DNA of 64,000 nucleotides, taken from assembly GCF_003814875.1 (NCBI RefSeq), contig NZ_RKQF01000001.1:10912001-10976000 (forward strand). The letters run 5' to 3'. This DNA is from Streptomyces sp. Ag109_O5-1. GTDB lineage: Bacteria; Actinomycetota; Actinomycetes; Streptomycetales; Streptomycetaceae. The position numbers and the translations under genes are program-made. The notes under the pieces are model-generated. The model saw only the letters and a list, made by a program, of their open reading frames with translations, searched no databases and was not told the origin of the DNA. Shown here piece after piece: positions 8,165-16,934 of the stretch. The stretch's first letter is position 1. The number at the start of each line of letters is the position of its first letter.

Positions 8165-9317
8165 GCACAGCCTGGTCTGGAGCGCGCTGGACGCGGACGA
8201 CTTCGCGCTCGCGCCGCTGCCGAACCACCTCTTCCCGCGCGACAACTCCTGCTGGATCTACGACCGTCTCTCGGTCAACCCGATGGCCAAGCAGGCTCGG
8301 CGGCGCGAGAGCCTGCACGCCGAGGCCATCTACCGCTTCCATCCGCTGTTCGCCGGCACGGCGCTGCTGGACGGTGTGGCGGGCACCCTGGAGGGCGGTG
8401 ACGTCCACGTCCTCGGCAACGGCTCCGTCATGGTCGGCATGGGGGAGCGCACCACCGCGCAGGCGGTGGAGAACCTGGCCGCCCGGCTGTTCGCCGACGG
8501 GACCGCGAACCGGCTGATCGCCGTCCAGCTGCCGTCCGCCCGCGCGTTCATGCACCTCGACACGGTGCTGACCATGGTCGACCGGGACGCCTTCACGATC
8601 TATCCGGGACTTGCCGACTCGCTGCGCTCCTGGACGCTGCTGCCCAGCGACACCCGCGAGACCGGCTTCGACGTCACCGCCGACTCCGCCCTGGCCGAGG
8701 CCCTGGACCTGGACAAGGTCCGGATGCTCTCCGCGCCGCAGGACATCCGGGGTGCCGAGCGCGAGCAGTGGGACGACGGCAGCAGCTACCTCGCCGTCCT
8801 CGGCGACGCCCGCAACAACATGGGCAACTCGCTGCTGTCCATGGGCGCGCTGCTCGGCATGGACGTCCGGATCGCCGCGCCCGCCCCGCTGTGGCCCGAC
8901 CCCGCGCTGGTCACCCGCTGCCGGGAACTGGGCGAGCGAAGCGGAGCGCGGATCCTGCTCACCGAGGACGTCGAGACAGCGGTCCGCGGCGCCGAATTCC
9001 TCCACACCGACGTCTGGGTTTCGATGGGAGAGCCGGCGGATACCTGGCGGGAGCGGATCGAGCTGCTCCTGCCGTACCAGGTCAACGACAAGACGCTGGC
9101 CGCCACCGGCAACCCGGACGTCAAGTTCATGCACTGCCTGCCCGCCCTGCACGACCGCAGCACCCACCTGGGCCAGGAGCTCTTCGAAGCCCACGGCCTG
9201 GACGGTCTTGAGGTCACCGACGAGGTGTTCGCCTCGCCGGCGTCGATCGACTTCGACCAGGCGGAGAACCGGCTGCACACCATCAAGGCCGTCCTCGTCG
9301 CCACCCTGGAGGACTGA
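8160..9317 (+). pseudogene. Arginine deiminase-ornithine carbamoyltransferase chimera (deletion fusion)
   Basis: From 8160 the frame matches arginine deiminase (LPNHLFPRDNSCWIYD, LEGGDVHVLGNGSVMVGMG, MHLDTVLTMVDRD, EREQWDDG) but lacks its ~100 N-terminal residues. At about 8790-8800 it switches in frame to ornithine carbamoyltransferase (LGDARNNMGNSLL, FMHCLPALHD) and runs to the normal OTC end. Lost are the deiminase catalytic cysteine region and the OTC carbamoyl-phosphate motif STRTR, so neither activity is expected. The reading frame is continuous, so a hybrid protein could be made. The 5' junction also deletes the start of the divergent CBS gene. arcC follows after 3 bp, showing an original arcABC operon for ATP generation from arginine. 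Confidence 0.8.
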
Positions 9318-9320
9318 ACC

Positions 9321-10244
9321 ATGCGCATCGTCGCCGCCCTCGGGGGCAACGCCCTGCTGCGCCGGGGCGACCACCCCGACGCGGCCGTCCAGGAGGCGAA
9401 CGTCGAGCGGGTCGTCACCGCACTCGCCGCCCTCGCCCACGACCACGAACTGGTGATCACCCACGGCAACGGCCCGCAGATCAGCCTGCTTGCCGTCGAG
9501 AGCGTCGCCGACCCCGCCCTGACCGCCCCCTACCCGCTGGACCTGCTCGGTGCCGAGACCCAGGGCATGATCGGCTCCCTGCTGGCCCGCGCCCTGCACA
9601 ACGCGCTGCCCGGCCGGCGTATCGCCACACTCGTCACCCACACCCTGGTACGGGCCGACGATCCGGCCTTCGGCCGGCCCACCAAGTTCGTCGGCCAGAT
9701 GTACTCGGGGAAGGCCGTCCCGACCCTCGCACGGCTGCGCGGCTGGCAGGTCGCGCGGGACGGCGACGGCTGGCGCCGAGTCGTACCCTCACCCGGCCCG
9801 GAGGGCGTCGTGGAGACGGAGACCGTCCACGAACTGCTCGCCTCCGGCACGCTGGTGATCTGCGCGGGCGGCGGAGGTGTGCCCGTCGTCGCCGACGCCG
9901 ACACCGGTGCCCTCACCGGGGTCGAGGCGGTCGTCGACAAGGATCTCACCGCCGCCCTGCTCGCCGAGGAACTCAAGGCCGACTTCCTGCTCATCCTCAC
10001 GGACGTGCCGTGCGTGTACGAGGGCTACGGCACCCCACGGCAGCGCCCGCTGGACGACGCCACCCCGAGCCGGCTGCGCCGGGGCGGCTTCCCGGAGTGC
10101 TCGATGGGCCCCAAGACGGAGGCCGCCGCCCGGTTCGTCGAACGCACCGGCGGACTCGCCGCCATCGGCGCCCTGGACGCCGCGTACGAGATCGTCCACG
10201 GCCGCTCGGGCACGCTGATCCGCCCGGACCTCATGGGCGAGTGA
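9321..10244 (+). CDS. arcC: Carbamate kinase
   Basis: 307 aa, typical length. It transfers phosphate from carbamoyl phosphate to ADP, the ATP-yielding last step of the arginine deiminase pathway. Motifs: IVAALGGNALLRRG, ITHGNGPQ, TKFVGQMY, ICAGGGGVPV, DKDLTAALLA and the closing SMGPKTEAA with an AAK-family C-terminus. Only 3 bp separate it from the arcA-arcB chimera, so it is co-transcribed. It looks intact although its upstream partners are broken; without a working OTC its substrate would have to come from elsewhere. Confidence 0.93.
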   Translation: MRIVAALGGNALLRRGDHPDAAVQEANVERVVTALAALAHDHELVITHGNGPQISLLAVESVADPALTAPYPLDLLGAETQGMIGSLLARALHNALPGRRIATLVTHTLVRADDPAFGRPTKFVGQMYSGKAVPTLARLRGWQVARDGDGWRRVVPSPGPEGVVETETVHELLASGTLVICAGGGGVPVVADADTGALTGVEAVVDKDLTAALLAEELKADFLLILTDVPCVYEGYGTPRQRPLDDATPSRLRRGGFPECSMGPKTEAAARFVERTGGLAAIGALDAAYEIVHGRSGTLIRPDLMGE

Positions 10245-10255
10245 GCTGCCGCCGG

Positions 10256-10293
10256 GGGCCGTCCGGCCCCGCGACCGTTGGACCGGACGGCAC
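10256..10293. promoter_or_regulatory. Tandem DevR/OsdR-like boxes upstream of pyruvate formate-lyase
   Basis: GGGCCGTCCGGCCC (10256-10269) is an almost perfect match, centred 98.5 bp before the pflB start. A weaker copy, GGACCGGACGGCAC (10280-10293), lies 24 bp further in. Confidence 0.65.
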
Positions 10294-10360
10294 TCCCCGC
10301 GATCACCGCGACAGACCACCATTCGAAGCGAGAGCCGTCCAGTCGAGGAGAGAACCGACC

Positions 10361-12607
10361 ATGACCGTCGGCAGCCGTACGGATGCCTGGCGGGGCTTCA
10401 CCGGCATCCGCTGGCGCGAGCAGATCGACGTGCGCGACTTCATCCAGGCCAACTACACACCGTACGAAGGGGACTCCGCGTTCCTGAGCGGAGCCACCGG
10501 GCGCACCTGGGCCGTCTGGGAGAAGGTCAGCGCCCTGTTCCCCGAGGAGCGGCGCCGGGGCATCCTCGACGTCGACACCGCCACCCCGTCCACCATCACC
10601 TCGCACGCGCCCGGGTACATCGACCGCGACCGCGAACTGATCGTCGGCCTGCAGACGGACGCCCCGCTCAAGCGCGCGATCATGCCCAACGGCGGCCTGC
10701 GGATGGTGGAGAACGGACTACGGGCGTACGGCTACGAGCCCGACCCGTTCGTGACCCGCGTCTTCGGCACCTACCGCAAGACCCACAACGACGGGGTCTT
10801 CGACGCCTACACCCCCGAGATGCGCGCAGCCCGCAAGGCAGGCATCATCACCGGGCTGCCCGACGCCTACGGCCGCGGCCGGATCATCGGCGACTACCGG
10901 CGGGTGGCCCTGTACGGCACCGACCGCCTGATCGAGGCCAAGCGCGCCGAGCGTGCCACGCTGGACGCGCTCGACTCCACCGCCGAGGTCATCCGCGACC
11001 GCGAGGAACTCGCCGAACAGGCACGGGCGTTGACCGAACTGACGCAGATGGCGGCGACGTACGGCTGCGACGTCTCCCGGCCCGCCGGTACCGCCCACGA
11101 GGCCGTCCAGTGGCTGTACCTCGCCTACCTGGCCGCCGTGAAGGAGCAGAACGGCGCGGCGATGTCACTCGGCCGCACCTCCACGTTCCTCGACGTCTAC
11201 CTCCAACGGGACCTGGCGGACGGGACCATCGACGAGACCCGGGCCCAGGAGCTGATCGACGACTTCGTGATCAAGCTGCGGATCGTACGGTTCCTGCGCA
11301 CCCCCGAGTACGACGCCCTGTTCTCCGGCGACCCGACGTGGGTGACGGAGTCCATCGGCGGCATCGGCGAGGACGGCCGGCCGCTGGTCACCCGCACCTC
11401 CTTCCGGTTCCTGCAGACCCTGTACAACCTCGGCCCCGCCCCGGAACCCAACCTGACCGTTCTGTGGTCGCCCCGACTCCCCGAGGGGTTCAAGGAGTTC
11501 TGCGCCCAGGTGTCGGTCGACACCAGCGCCGTCCAGTACGAGTCCGACGAGCTGACCCGCCCGCGCACCGGCGACGACACGGCGATCGCCTGCTGTGTGT
11601 CGGCGATGGCGGTCGGCAGGCAGATGCAGTTCTTCGGAGCGCGGGTCAACCTCGCCAAGGCGCTGCTGTACGCGGTCAATGGTGGCCGGGACGAGCTGAC
11701 CGGAGAGCAAGTGGCCCCCGCAACTGCGCCGTTGACCGGGGAGTACCTGGACAGCGACGAACTGGCCGCCGCCTACGACCGGATGCTGGACTGGCTGGCG
11801 CGGACGTACGTCAACGCGCTCAACGTCATCCACTACATGCACGACAAGTACGCCTACGAACGTGTGGAGATGGCCCTCCACGACCACCCCGTGCACCGCT
11901 TCATGGCCTGCGGAATCGCCGGCCTGTCCGTCGCCGCGGACAGTCTGTCCGCCGTGAAGTACGCCCGGGTGAAGGTGATCCGGGACCCGGAGACCGGACT
12001 CGCCGTCGACTACGAGGTCGAGGGCGACTACCCGGTGTACGGCAACAACGACGACCGCGCCGACGAACTCGCCGTCGGTCTGGTCGAGTCCTTCATGGCC
12101 AAGGTGCGCCGACACCCCACCTACCGGAACGCCGAGCACACCCAGTCCGTCCTCACGATCACCTCCAACGTCGTCTACGGCAAGCACACCGGCAACACCC
12201 CCGACGGCCGCCGCGCCGGACAGCCCTTCGCCCCCGGCGCCAACCCGATGAACGGCCGCGACCGGCACGGGGTCGCCGCCTCGGCGCTCTCGGTCGCCAA
12301 GCTGCCGTACGACCAGGCCCGGGACGGCATCTCGCTGACCACGACCATCACCCCGGAGGGCCTGGGGCACCGCCCGGAGGAACGCGCCCGCAACCTGGTC
12401 GGCATCCTCGACGCCTACACGGCGGCCAGCGGCTTCCACATGAACGTCAACGTCCTGGACCGCGCCACCCTGGAGGACGCGATGGAGCACCCGGAGAAGT
12501 ACCCGGACCTGACGATCCGGGTGTCCGGGTACGCGGTCAACTTCGTCCGGCTGACCCGCGAGCAGCAGCTCGACGTGATCAGCCGCACCTTCCACGGATC
12601 GTTGTGA
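10361..12607 (+). CDS. pflB: Pyruvate formate-lyase (glycyl radical enzyme)
   Basis: 748 aa (E. coli PflB is 760). It converts pyruvate and CoA to acetyl-CoA and formate without oxygen. Both hallmarks are present: the active-site cysteine pair C411-C412 in IACCVSAM and the glycyl radical site G723 in RVSGYAVNF. ATG 10361 follows GTCGAGGAGAGAACCGACC. The activating enzyme overlaps its stop codon. A glycyl radical enzyme is destroyed by oxygen, so its retention in an aerobic actinomycete implies anoxic or micro-oxic use. The box-bearing promoter and neighbours support hypoxic induction. Confidence 0.95.
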   Translation: MTVGSRTDAWRGFTGIRWREQIDVRDFIQANYTPYEGDSAFLSGATGRTWAVWEKVSALFPEERRRGILDVDTATPSTITSHAPGYIDRDRELIVGLQTDAPLKRAIMPNGGLRMVENGLRAYGYEPDPFVTRVFGTYRKTHNDGVFDAYTPEMRAARKAGIITGLPDAYGRGRIIGDYRRVALYGTDRLIEAKRAERATLDALDSTAEVIRDREELAEQARALTELTQMAATYGCDVSRPAGTAHEAVQWLYLAYLAAVKEQNGAAMSLGRTSTFLDVYLQRDLADGTIDETRAQELIDDFVIKLRIVRFLRTPEYDALFSGDPTWVTESIGGIGEDGRPLVTRTSFRFLQTLYNLGPAPEPNLTVLWSPRLPEGFKEFCAQVSVDTSAVQYESDELTRPRTGDDTAIACCVSAMAVGRQMQFFGARVNLAKALLYAVNGGRDELTGEQVAPATAPLTGEYLDSDELAAAYDRMLDWLARTYVNALNVIHYMHDKYAYERVEMALHDHPVHRFMACGIAGLSVAADSLSAVKYARVKVIRDPETGLAVDYEVEGDYPVYGNNDDRADELAVGLVESFMAKVRRHPTYRNAEHTQSVLTITSNVVYGKHTGNTPDGRRAGQPFAPGANPMNGRDRHGVAASALSVAKLPYDQARDGISLTTTITPEGLGHRPEERARNLVGILDAYTAASGFHMNVNVLDRATLEDAMEHPEKYPDLTIRVSGYAVNFVRLTREQQLDVISRTFHGSL

Positions 12608-13341
12608 GCACTCTGGTACGGGGCCGGATCCACTCCTGGGACCTGTCCACCGGCGTGGACGGTCCCGGCACCCGGTTCGTGCTCTTCGTGTCCGGCTGCC
12701 CGCTGCGCTGCCTGTACTGCGCCAACCCCGACACCTGGCACATGCGCGACGGCAAGGAGACGACCGTGGACGAGGTGATGGCGGAGATCGAGAAGTACCG
12801 GGCGTTCATCACCACGGCCGGCGGCGGAGTGACCGTCACGGGCGGCGAACCGCTGCTCCAGCCCGCCTTCACCGGCGAACTGCTGCGACGCTGCAAGGAG
12901 GCCGGGCTGCACACGGCGCTCGACACCTCCGGCTTCCTCGGCGCCCGCGCCTCCGACGAACTCCTCTCCCACACCGACCTGGTCCTGCTGGACATCAAGT
13001 CCTTCGACGTCAACACCTACCGGCGCCTCACGGGCGGCGAACTCGCCCCCACCCTGAGCTTCGCCACCCGCCTCGACCGGCTCGGCGTGCGGATGTGGAT
13101 CAGGTACGTCCTGGTCCCGGGCTGGACCGACGCCCCGGAACCCGTCGACGGCCTGGCCCGCTTCGTCGCTGGCCTCGACGCGGTCGACCGCGTGGACATC
13201 CTGCCGTTCCACAAGCTGGGCGCCGCGAAGTACGAGGCCCTCGGCATCCCGTTCCCGCTGCGCGACACACCGAGCCCCGCGCCGGACTCGGTCGAGCGAG
13301 TACGGAAGCAGTTCCGCACACATGGCTTGCGGGCTTACTGA
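12604..13341 (+). CDS. pflA: Pyruvate formate-lyase-activating enzyme (radical SAM)
   Basis: 245 aa, matching PflA. It uses S-adenosylmethionine and a [4Fe-4S] cluster to abstract hydrogen from the PFL glycine. The cluster-binding CX3CX2C is C32-C36-C39 (CPLRCLYC); GGGVTVTGGEPLLQ follows as the SAM-binding region, and LLDIKSFD, RYVLVPGWTD and DILPFHKLG are family blocks. It begins with GTG 12604, overlapping the pflB stop by four bases (GTGA), which implies translational coupling. Confidence 0.94.
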   Translation: MSTLVRGRIHSWDLSTGVDGPGTRFVLFVSGCPLRCLYCANPDTWHMRDGKETTVDEVMAEIEKYRAFITTAGGGVTVTGGEPLLQPAFTGELLRRCKEAGLHTALDTSGFLGARASDELLSHTDLVLLDIKSFDVNTYRRLTGGELAPTLSFATRLDRLGVRMWIRYVLVPGWTDAPEPVDGLARFVAGLDAVDRVDILPFHKLGAAKYEALGIPFPLRDTPSPAPDSVERVRKQFRTHGLRAY

Positions 13342-13381
13342 ACGCGAGCTCCCGTTGGTCCGCCGTATCGCCCACCGGCCA

Positions 13382-13415
13382 GGGCCGATCGGCCCGCCAG
13401 AGGGACCTGCGGCCT
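13382..13415. promoter_or_regulatory. Tandem DevR/OsdR-like boxes upstream of USP
   Basis: GGGCCGATCGGCCC (13382-13395) is a perfect 14-bp palindrome, centred 90.5 bp before the USP start. GGGACCTGCGGCCT (13402-13415) lies 20 bp further in. Confidence 0.7.
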
Positions 13416-13478
13416 CTGCCGGAGATCCCGTCCGAAGACGACGCTCGTACCGGAAACCCCGTTCAGGAGGCAGAGATC

Positions 13479-14387
13479 ATGACCCGTACCGTCACCGTCG
13501 GCCTCGACGGCTCTCCCGAGAGCCGCGCCGCGGCCGAGTGGGCGGCCCGCGAGGCGGAGTTGCTCGAACTGCCGCTGAAGCTGGTGCACGTCTGGGAGCC
13601 CGTACCGGCGCCCATGGCACAGGCACCGGTGCTCGGTCCCGAGATCCACCGGCACTGGACGGAGCGTGTGCCGCGCGAGGCGGCCGACGGCGTGCGGCTG
13701 CGGCACCCCGGCCTCGACGTGAGCACCGAGCAGTTGTCCGGCCGGCCCGCGGATGTCCTCGTGGGCGCGGCGAACGACGCCGAGCTGCTCGTCCTCGGCT
13801 CCCGTGCCCTGGGCGGCATCGGCGGGTTCATGGTCGGCTCCGTCGGCCTGTCCGTCGTCGCCCACGTCGAACGGCCGGTCGTCCTGGTCCGCGCCGGGGA
13901 ACAGGCCGCCGAGGAGCACGAGTCGGCCCCCTTCGGCATCCCGTCCGCGCAGACACCGTTCCGGCCCGTCGTCCTCGGCCTCGACACCGAGAGCCCCGAC
14001 GACGACCTGATCGCGTTCGCCTTCGCCGCGGCGGCCCGCCGAGGTACGTCGCTGCGGGTCGTGCACGGCTGGAACCCGCCCTACTCCTACGACACCTACG
14101 GCGTGGCCGCCGACCTGGGTCTCCGCGAAGACCTGGCGCGGTACGAAAGCACCGCGTTGACCGAGGTCCTGCGCCCCTGGCGAGAGAAGTTCCCCGCTGT
14201 CGAAATCATCGAGCAGTCCCACTGCGGCACCCCCGGCAGCCACCTCGTCGACGCCTCCCGCGACGCCTGCCTAGTGGTCGTCGGCCGGCGTACCCGCCGC
14301 AGCCCGCTCGGCACCCACATCGGCTCCGTCACCCACACCGTCCTGCACCACTCCACCGCCCCCGTCGCCGTCGTCCCGCACAGCTGA
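13479..14387 (+). CDS. Universal stress protein, two UspA domains
   Basis: 302 aa. Domain 1: VTVGLDGSPESRAAAEWA, LVLGSRALGGIGGFMVGSV, PVVLVRAG. Domain 2: VLGLDTESPDDDLIAFAF, VVVGRRTRRSPLGTHIGSV, VAVVPHS. Both have UspA-type nucleotide-binding loops, although the second lacks the G-2x-G spacing of domain 1. ATG 13479 follows CAGGAGG. It stands between pflA and phosphoketolase and has the strongest box pair of the window 64-97 bp upstream, making it a likely direct target of the inferred regulator. Confidence 0.93.
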   Translation: MTRTVTVGLDGSPESRAAAEWAAREAELLELPLKLVHVWEPVPAPMAQAPVLGPEIHRHWTERVPREAADGVRLRHPGLDVSTEQLSGRPADVLVGAANDAELLVLGSRALGGIGGFMVGSVGLSVVAHVERPVVLVRAGEQAAEEHESAPFGIPSAQTPFRPVVLGLDTESPDDDLIAFAFAAAARRGTSLRVVHGWNPPYSYDTYGVAADLGLREDLARYESTALTEVLRPWREKFPAVEIIEQSHCGTPGSHLVDASRDACLVVVGRRTRRSPLGTHIGSVTHTVLHHSTAPVAVVPHS

Positions 14388-14518
14388 CCTGCTGGGGGGC
14401 TGCCCACTGCATACGTGGCAGTTCCGTCTCCTGCTCCCTGCGCGGCAGCTCCGCCGCGTACTTGCCGGCCATACCGCCTGTACCGCCCGACGACCCTCGC
14501 GACTTCTGGAGTCTTTCC

Positions 14519-16903
14519 ATGTCCAAGGCCGAACACCAGGACGCCACCATGCTTTCCGAAGACGACCTGCGCACCCTGGACGCGCACTGGCGCGCTGCGA
14601 ACTACCTGGCCGCGGGCCAGATCTACCTGCTGTCGAACCCGCTGCTCACCGAGCCGCTGCGGCCGGAGCACATCAAGCCCCGGCTGCTCGGTCACTGGGG
14701 CACCTCGCCCGGTCTGAACCTCGTGTACACGCACCTGAACCGGGTCATCAGGGCACGTGGGCTGGACGCTCTGTGCGTATGGGGGCCGGGGCACGGCGGT
14801 CCGTCCGTGCTGGCCAACTCCTGGCTGGAGGGCAGTTACGGCGAGACCTACCCCGACGTGTCGCGGGACGCGGAGGGGATGGCACGGCTGTTCCGGCAGT
14901 TCTCCTTCCCCGGCGGTGTGCCCAGCCATGTGGCCCCGGAGACGCCGGGTTCGATCCATGAGGGCGGTGAGCTGGGCTACTCGCTCTCCCACGCCTACGG
15001 TGCCGCCCTGGACAACCCGGACCTGCTGGTGGCCTGTGTGATCGGCGACGGTGAGGCGGAGACCGGGCCGCTGGCCGCGTCCTGGCACTCGAACAAGTTC
15101 CTCGACCCGGCGCACGACGGCGCGGTGCTGCCGATCCTGCACCTCAACGGCTACAAGATCGCCAACCCGACCGTCCTGGCCCGTCTGCCCGAGGCCGAAC
15201 TCGACTCCCTGCTGCGCGGATACGGCCACGACCCGATCCACGTGACCGGCGACGATCCGGCACAGGTGCACCGTGCCATGGCCGCGGCGATGGACCGGGC
15301 GCTGGACCGCATCGCCGTCATGCAGCGCTCAGCCCGCGAGGACGGTGTCACCGAGCGGGTGCACTGGCCGATGATCGTGCTGCGCACGCCCAAGGGCTGG
15401 ACCGGCCCCGTGGAGGTGGACGGTGTGCCCGTGGAGGGCACTTGGCGGGCCCATCAGGTCCCGCTCGCCGGGGTCCGTGAAAACCCGGAGCATCTGCGGC
15501 AGTTGGAGGCGTGGCTGCGGTCGTACCGGCCGGAGGAGCTGTTCGGGTCCGACGGCCGGCCGGTCGCCGACGTGCTCGCCTGCGTCCCCGACGGTGCGAA
15601 GCGGCTGGGCGCCACCCCGCACGCCAACGGCGGCCTCCTCGTCCGGGACCTGCCCATCGCTGACCTCAACGACTTCGCGGTGCCCGTCGACAAGCCGGGC
15701 AGCACCCTGCACGAGCCCACCCGCGTCCTCGGTGACTTCCTCGCCCGGGTTATGAAGGACACCCGGCTGCGCCGGGACTTTCGTGTCGTCGGTCCCGACG
15801 AGACCGCCTCCAACCGGCTCCAGGCCGTCTACGACGCCACCGGCAAGGCCTGGCAGGCCGAGGTGCTCCCGGTGGACGAACACCTGGACCGGCACGGCCG
15901 GGTGATGGAGATCCTCTCCGAACACACCTGCCAGGGGTGGCTGGAGGGCTATCTCCTCACCGGCCGGCACGGGCTGTTCTCCTGCTACGAGGCGTTCGTG
16001 CACATCGTCGACTCGATGGTCAACCAGCACATCAAGTGGTTGAAGACTTCGCGGGAGTTGCCCTGGCGGGCGCCCATCGCCTCCCTCAACTACCTGCTGA
16101 CCTCGCATGTATGGCGTCAGGACCACAACGGCTTCTCGCACCAGGACCCCGGCTTCGTCGACCACGTCCTCAACAAGAGCCCCGAGGTCGTCCGCGTCTA
16201 CCTCCCGCCGGACGCCAACACCCTGCTCTCCGTCGCCGACCATGTGCTGCGCAGCCGGGACTACGTCAACGTGGTCGTGGCCGGCAAGCAGCCCTGCTTC
16301 GACTGGCTCTCCATGGACCAGGCCCGTGTCCACTGCGCCCGCGGCGCGGGGATCTGGGAGTGGGCCGGCACCGAGAACGGCACCCGTGAACCCGACGTCG
16401 TCCTCGCCTGCGCCGGCGACGTCCCCACCCAGGAGATCCTCGCCGCCGCCCAGCTGCTGCGCGGCCATCTCCCCGAGCTGGCCGTGCGCGTGGTCAACGT
16501 CGTCGACATGACCAGCCTCATGCCCAAGGACGAACACCCGCACGGGATGAGCGACTTCGAGTACGACGGCCTGTTCACCACCGACAAGCCGGTGATCTTC
16601 GCCTACCACGGCTACCCCTGGCTGATCCACCGCCTCGCCTACCGCCGCACCGGCCACCAGAACCTGCATGTGCGCGGCTACAAGGAGTCCGGGACCACCA
16701 CCACACCGTTCGACATGGTCGTCCGCAACGACCTCGACCGCTACCGCCTGGTCATGGACGTCATCGACCGTGTCCCCGGTCTCGCCGTGCGCGCCGCCGC
16801 CGTACGCCAGCAGATGGCCGACGTCCGCACCCGCCACCAGGCCTGGATCCGCGAGCACGGCACCGACCTGCCCGAGGTCGCCGACTGGACCTGGACCGCC
16901 TGA
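14519..16903 (+). CDS. xfp: Phosphoketolase (xylulose-5-P/fructose-6-P)
   Basis: 794 aa, the usual length. With thiamine diphosphate it cleaves xylulose 5-phosphate or fructose 6-phosphate to acetyl phosphate plus a sugar phosphate, giving an ATP-yielding route to acetate. Motifs: LLGHWGTSPGLNLVY, GPGHGGPS, the ThDP motif GDGEAETGPLAASWHSNKF, and SHQDPGFVDHVLNKSPE. ATG 14519 is used here; an alternative ATG at 14549 has no better ribosome site. GAPDH follows 31 bp later, so the two are probably one transcript. No clear box is seen in the 131 bp upstream; it may depend on read-through from the USP promoter. Confidence 0.95.
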   Translation: MSKAEHQDATMLSEDDLRTLDAHWRAANYLAAGQIYLLSNPLLTEPLRPEHIKPRLLGHWGTSPGLNLVYTHLNRVIRARGLDALCVWGPGHGGPSVLANSWLEGSYGETYPDVSRDAEGMARLFRQFSFPGGVPSHVAPETPGSIHEGGELGYSLSHAYGAALDNPDLLVACVIGDGEAETGPLAASWHSNKFLDPAHDGAVLPILHLNGYKIANPTVLARLPEAELDSLLRGYGHDPIHVTGDDPAQVHRAMAAAMDRALDRIAVMQRSAREDGVTERVHWPMIVLRTPKGWTGPVEVDGVPVEGTWRAHQVPLAGVRENPEHLRQLEAWLRSYRPEELFGSDGRPVADVLACVPDGAKRLGATPHANGGLLVRDLPIADLNDFAVPVDKPGSTLHEPTRVLGDFLARVMKDTRLRRDFRVVGPDETASNRLQAVYDATGKAWQAEVLPVDEHLDRHGRVMEILSEHTCQGWLEGYLLTGRHGLFSCYEAFVHIVDSMVNQHIKWLKTSRELPWRAPIASLNYLLTSHVWRQDHNGFSHQDPGFVDHVLNKSPEVVRVYLPPDANTLLSVADHVLRSRDYVNVVVAGKQPCFDWLSMDQARVHCARGAGIWEWAGTENGTREPDVVLACAGDVPTQEILAAAQLLRGHLPELAVRVVNVVDMTSLMPKDEHPHGMSDFEYDGLFTTDKPVIFAYHGYPWLIHRLAYRRTGHQNLHVRGYKESGTTTTPFDMVVRNDLDRYRLVMDVIDRVPGLAVRAAAVRQQMADVRTRHQAWIREHGTDLPEVADWTWTA

Positions 16904-16934
16904 ACACCACCTACCCTGTGAGGAGTTCACCGCC

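Noticed and set aside
8160..9317. arcA-arcB hybrid read as a purposeful bifunctional enzyme
   Set aside because: Essential residues of both enzymes are missing, so the fusion does not look functional as a bifunctional enzyme.
10010..12607. Longer pfl frame starting inside arcC
   Set aside because: The first 117 codons are an out-of-frame shadow of arcC and its downstream gap; ATG 10361 has a ribosome site and the conserved PFL start.
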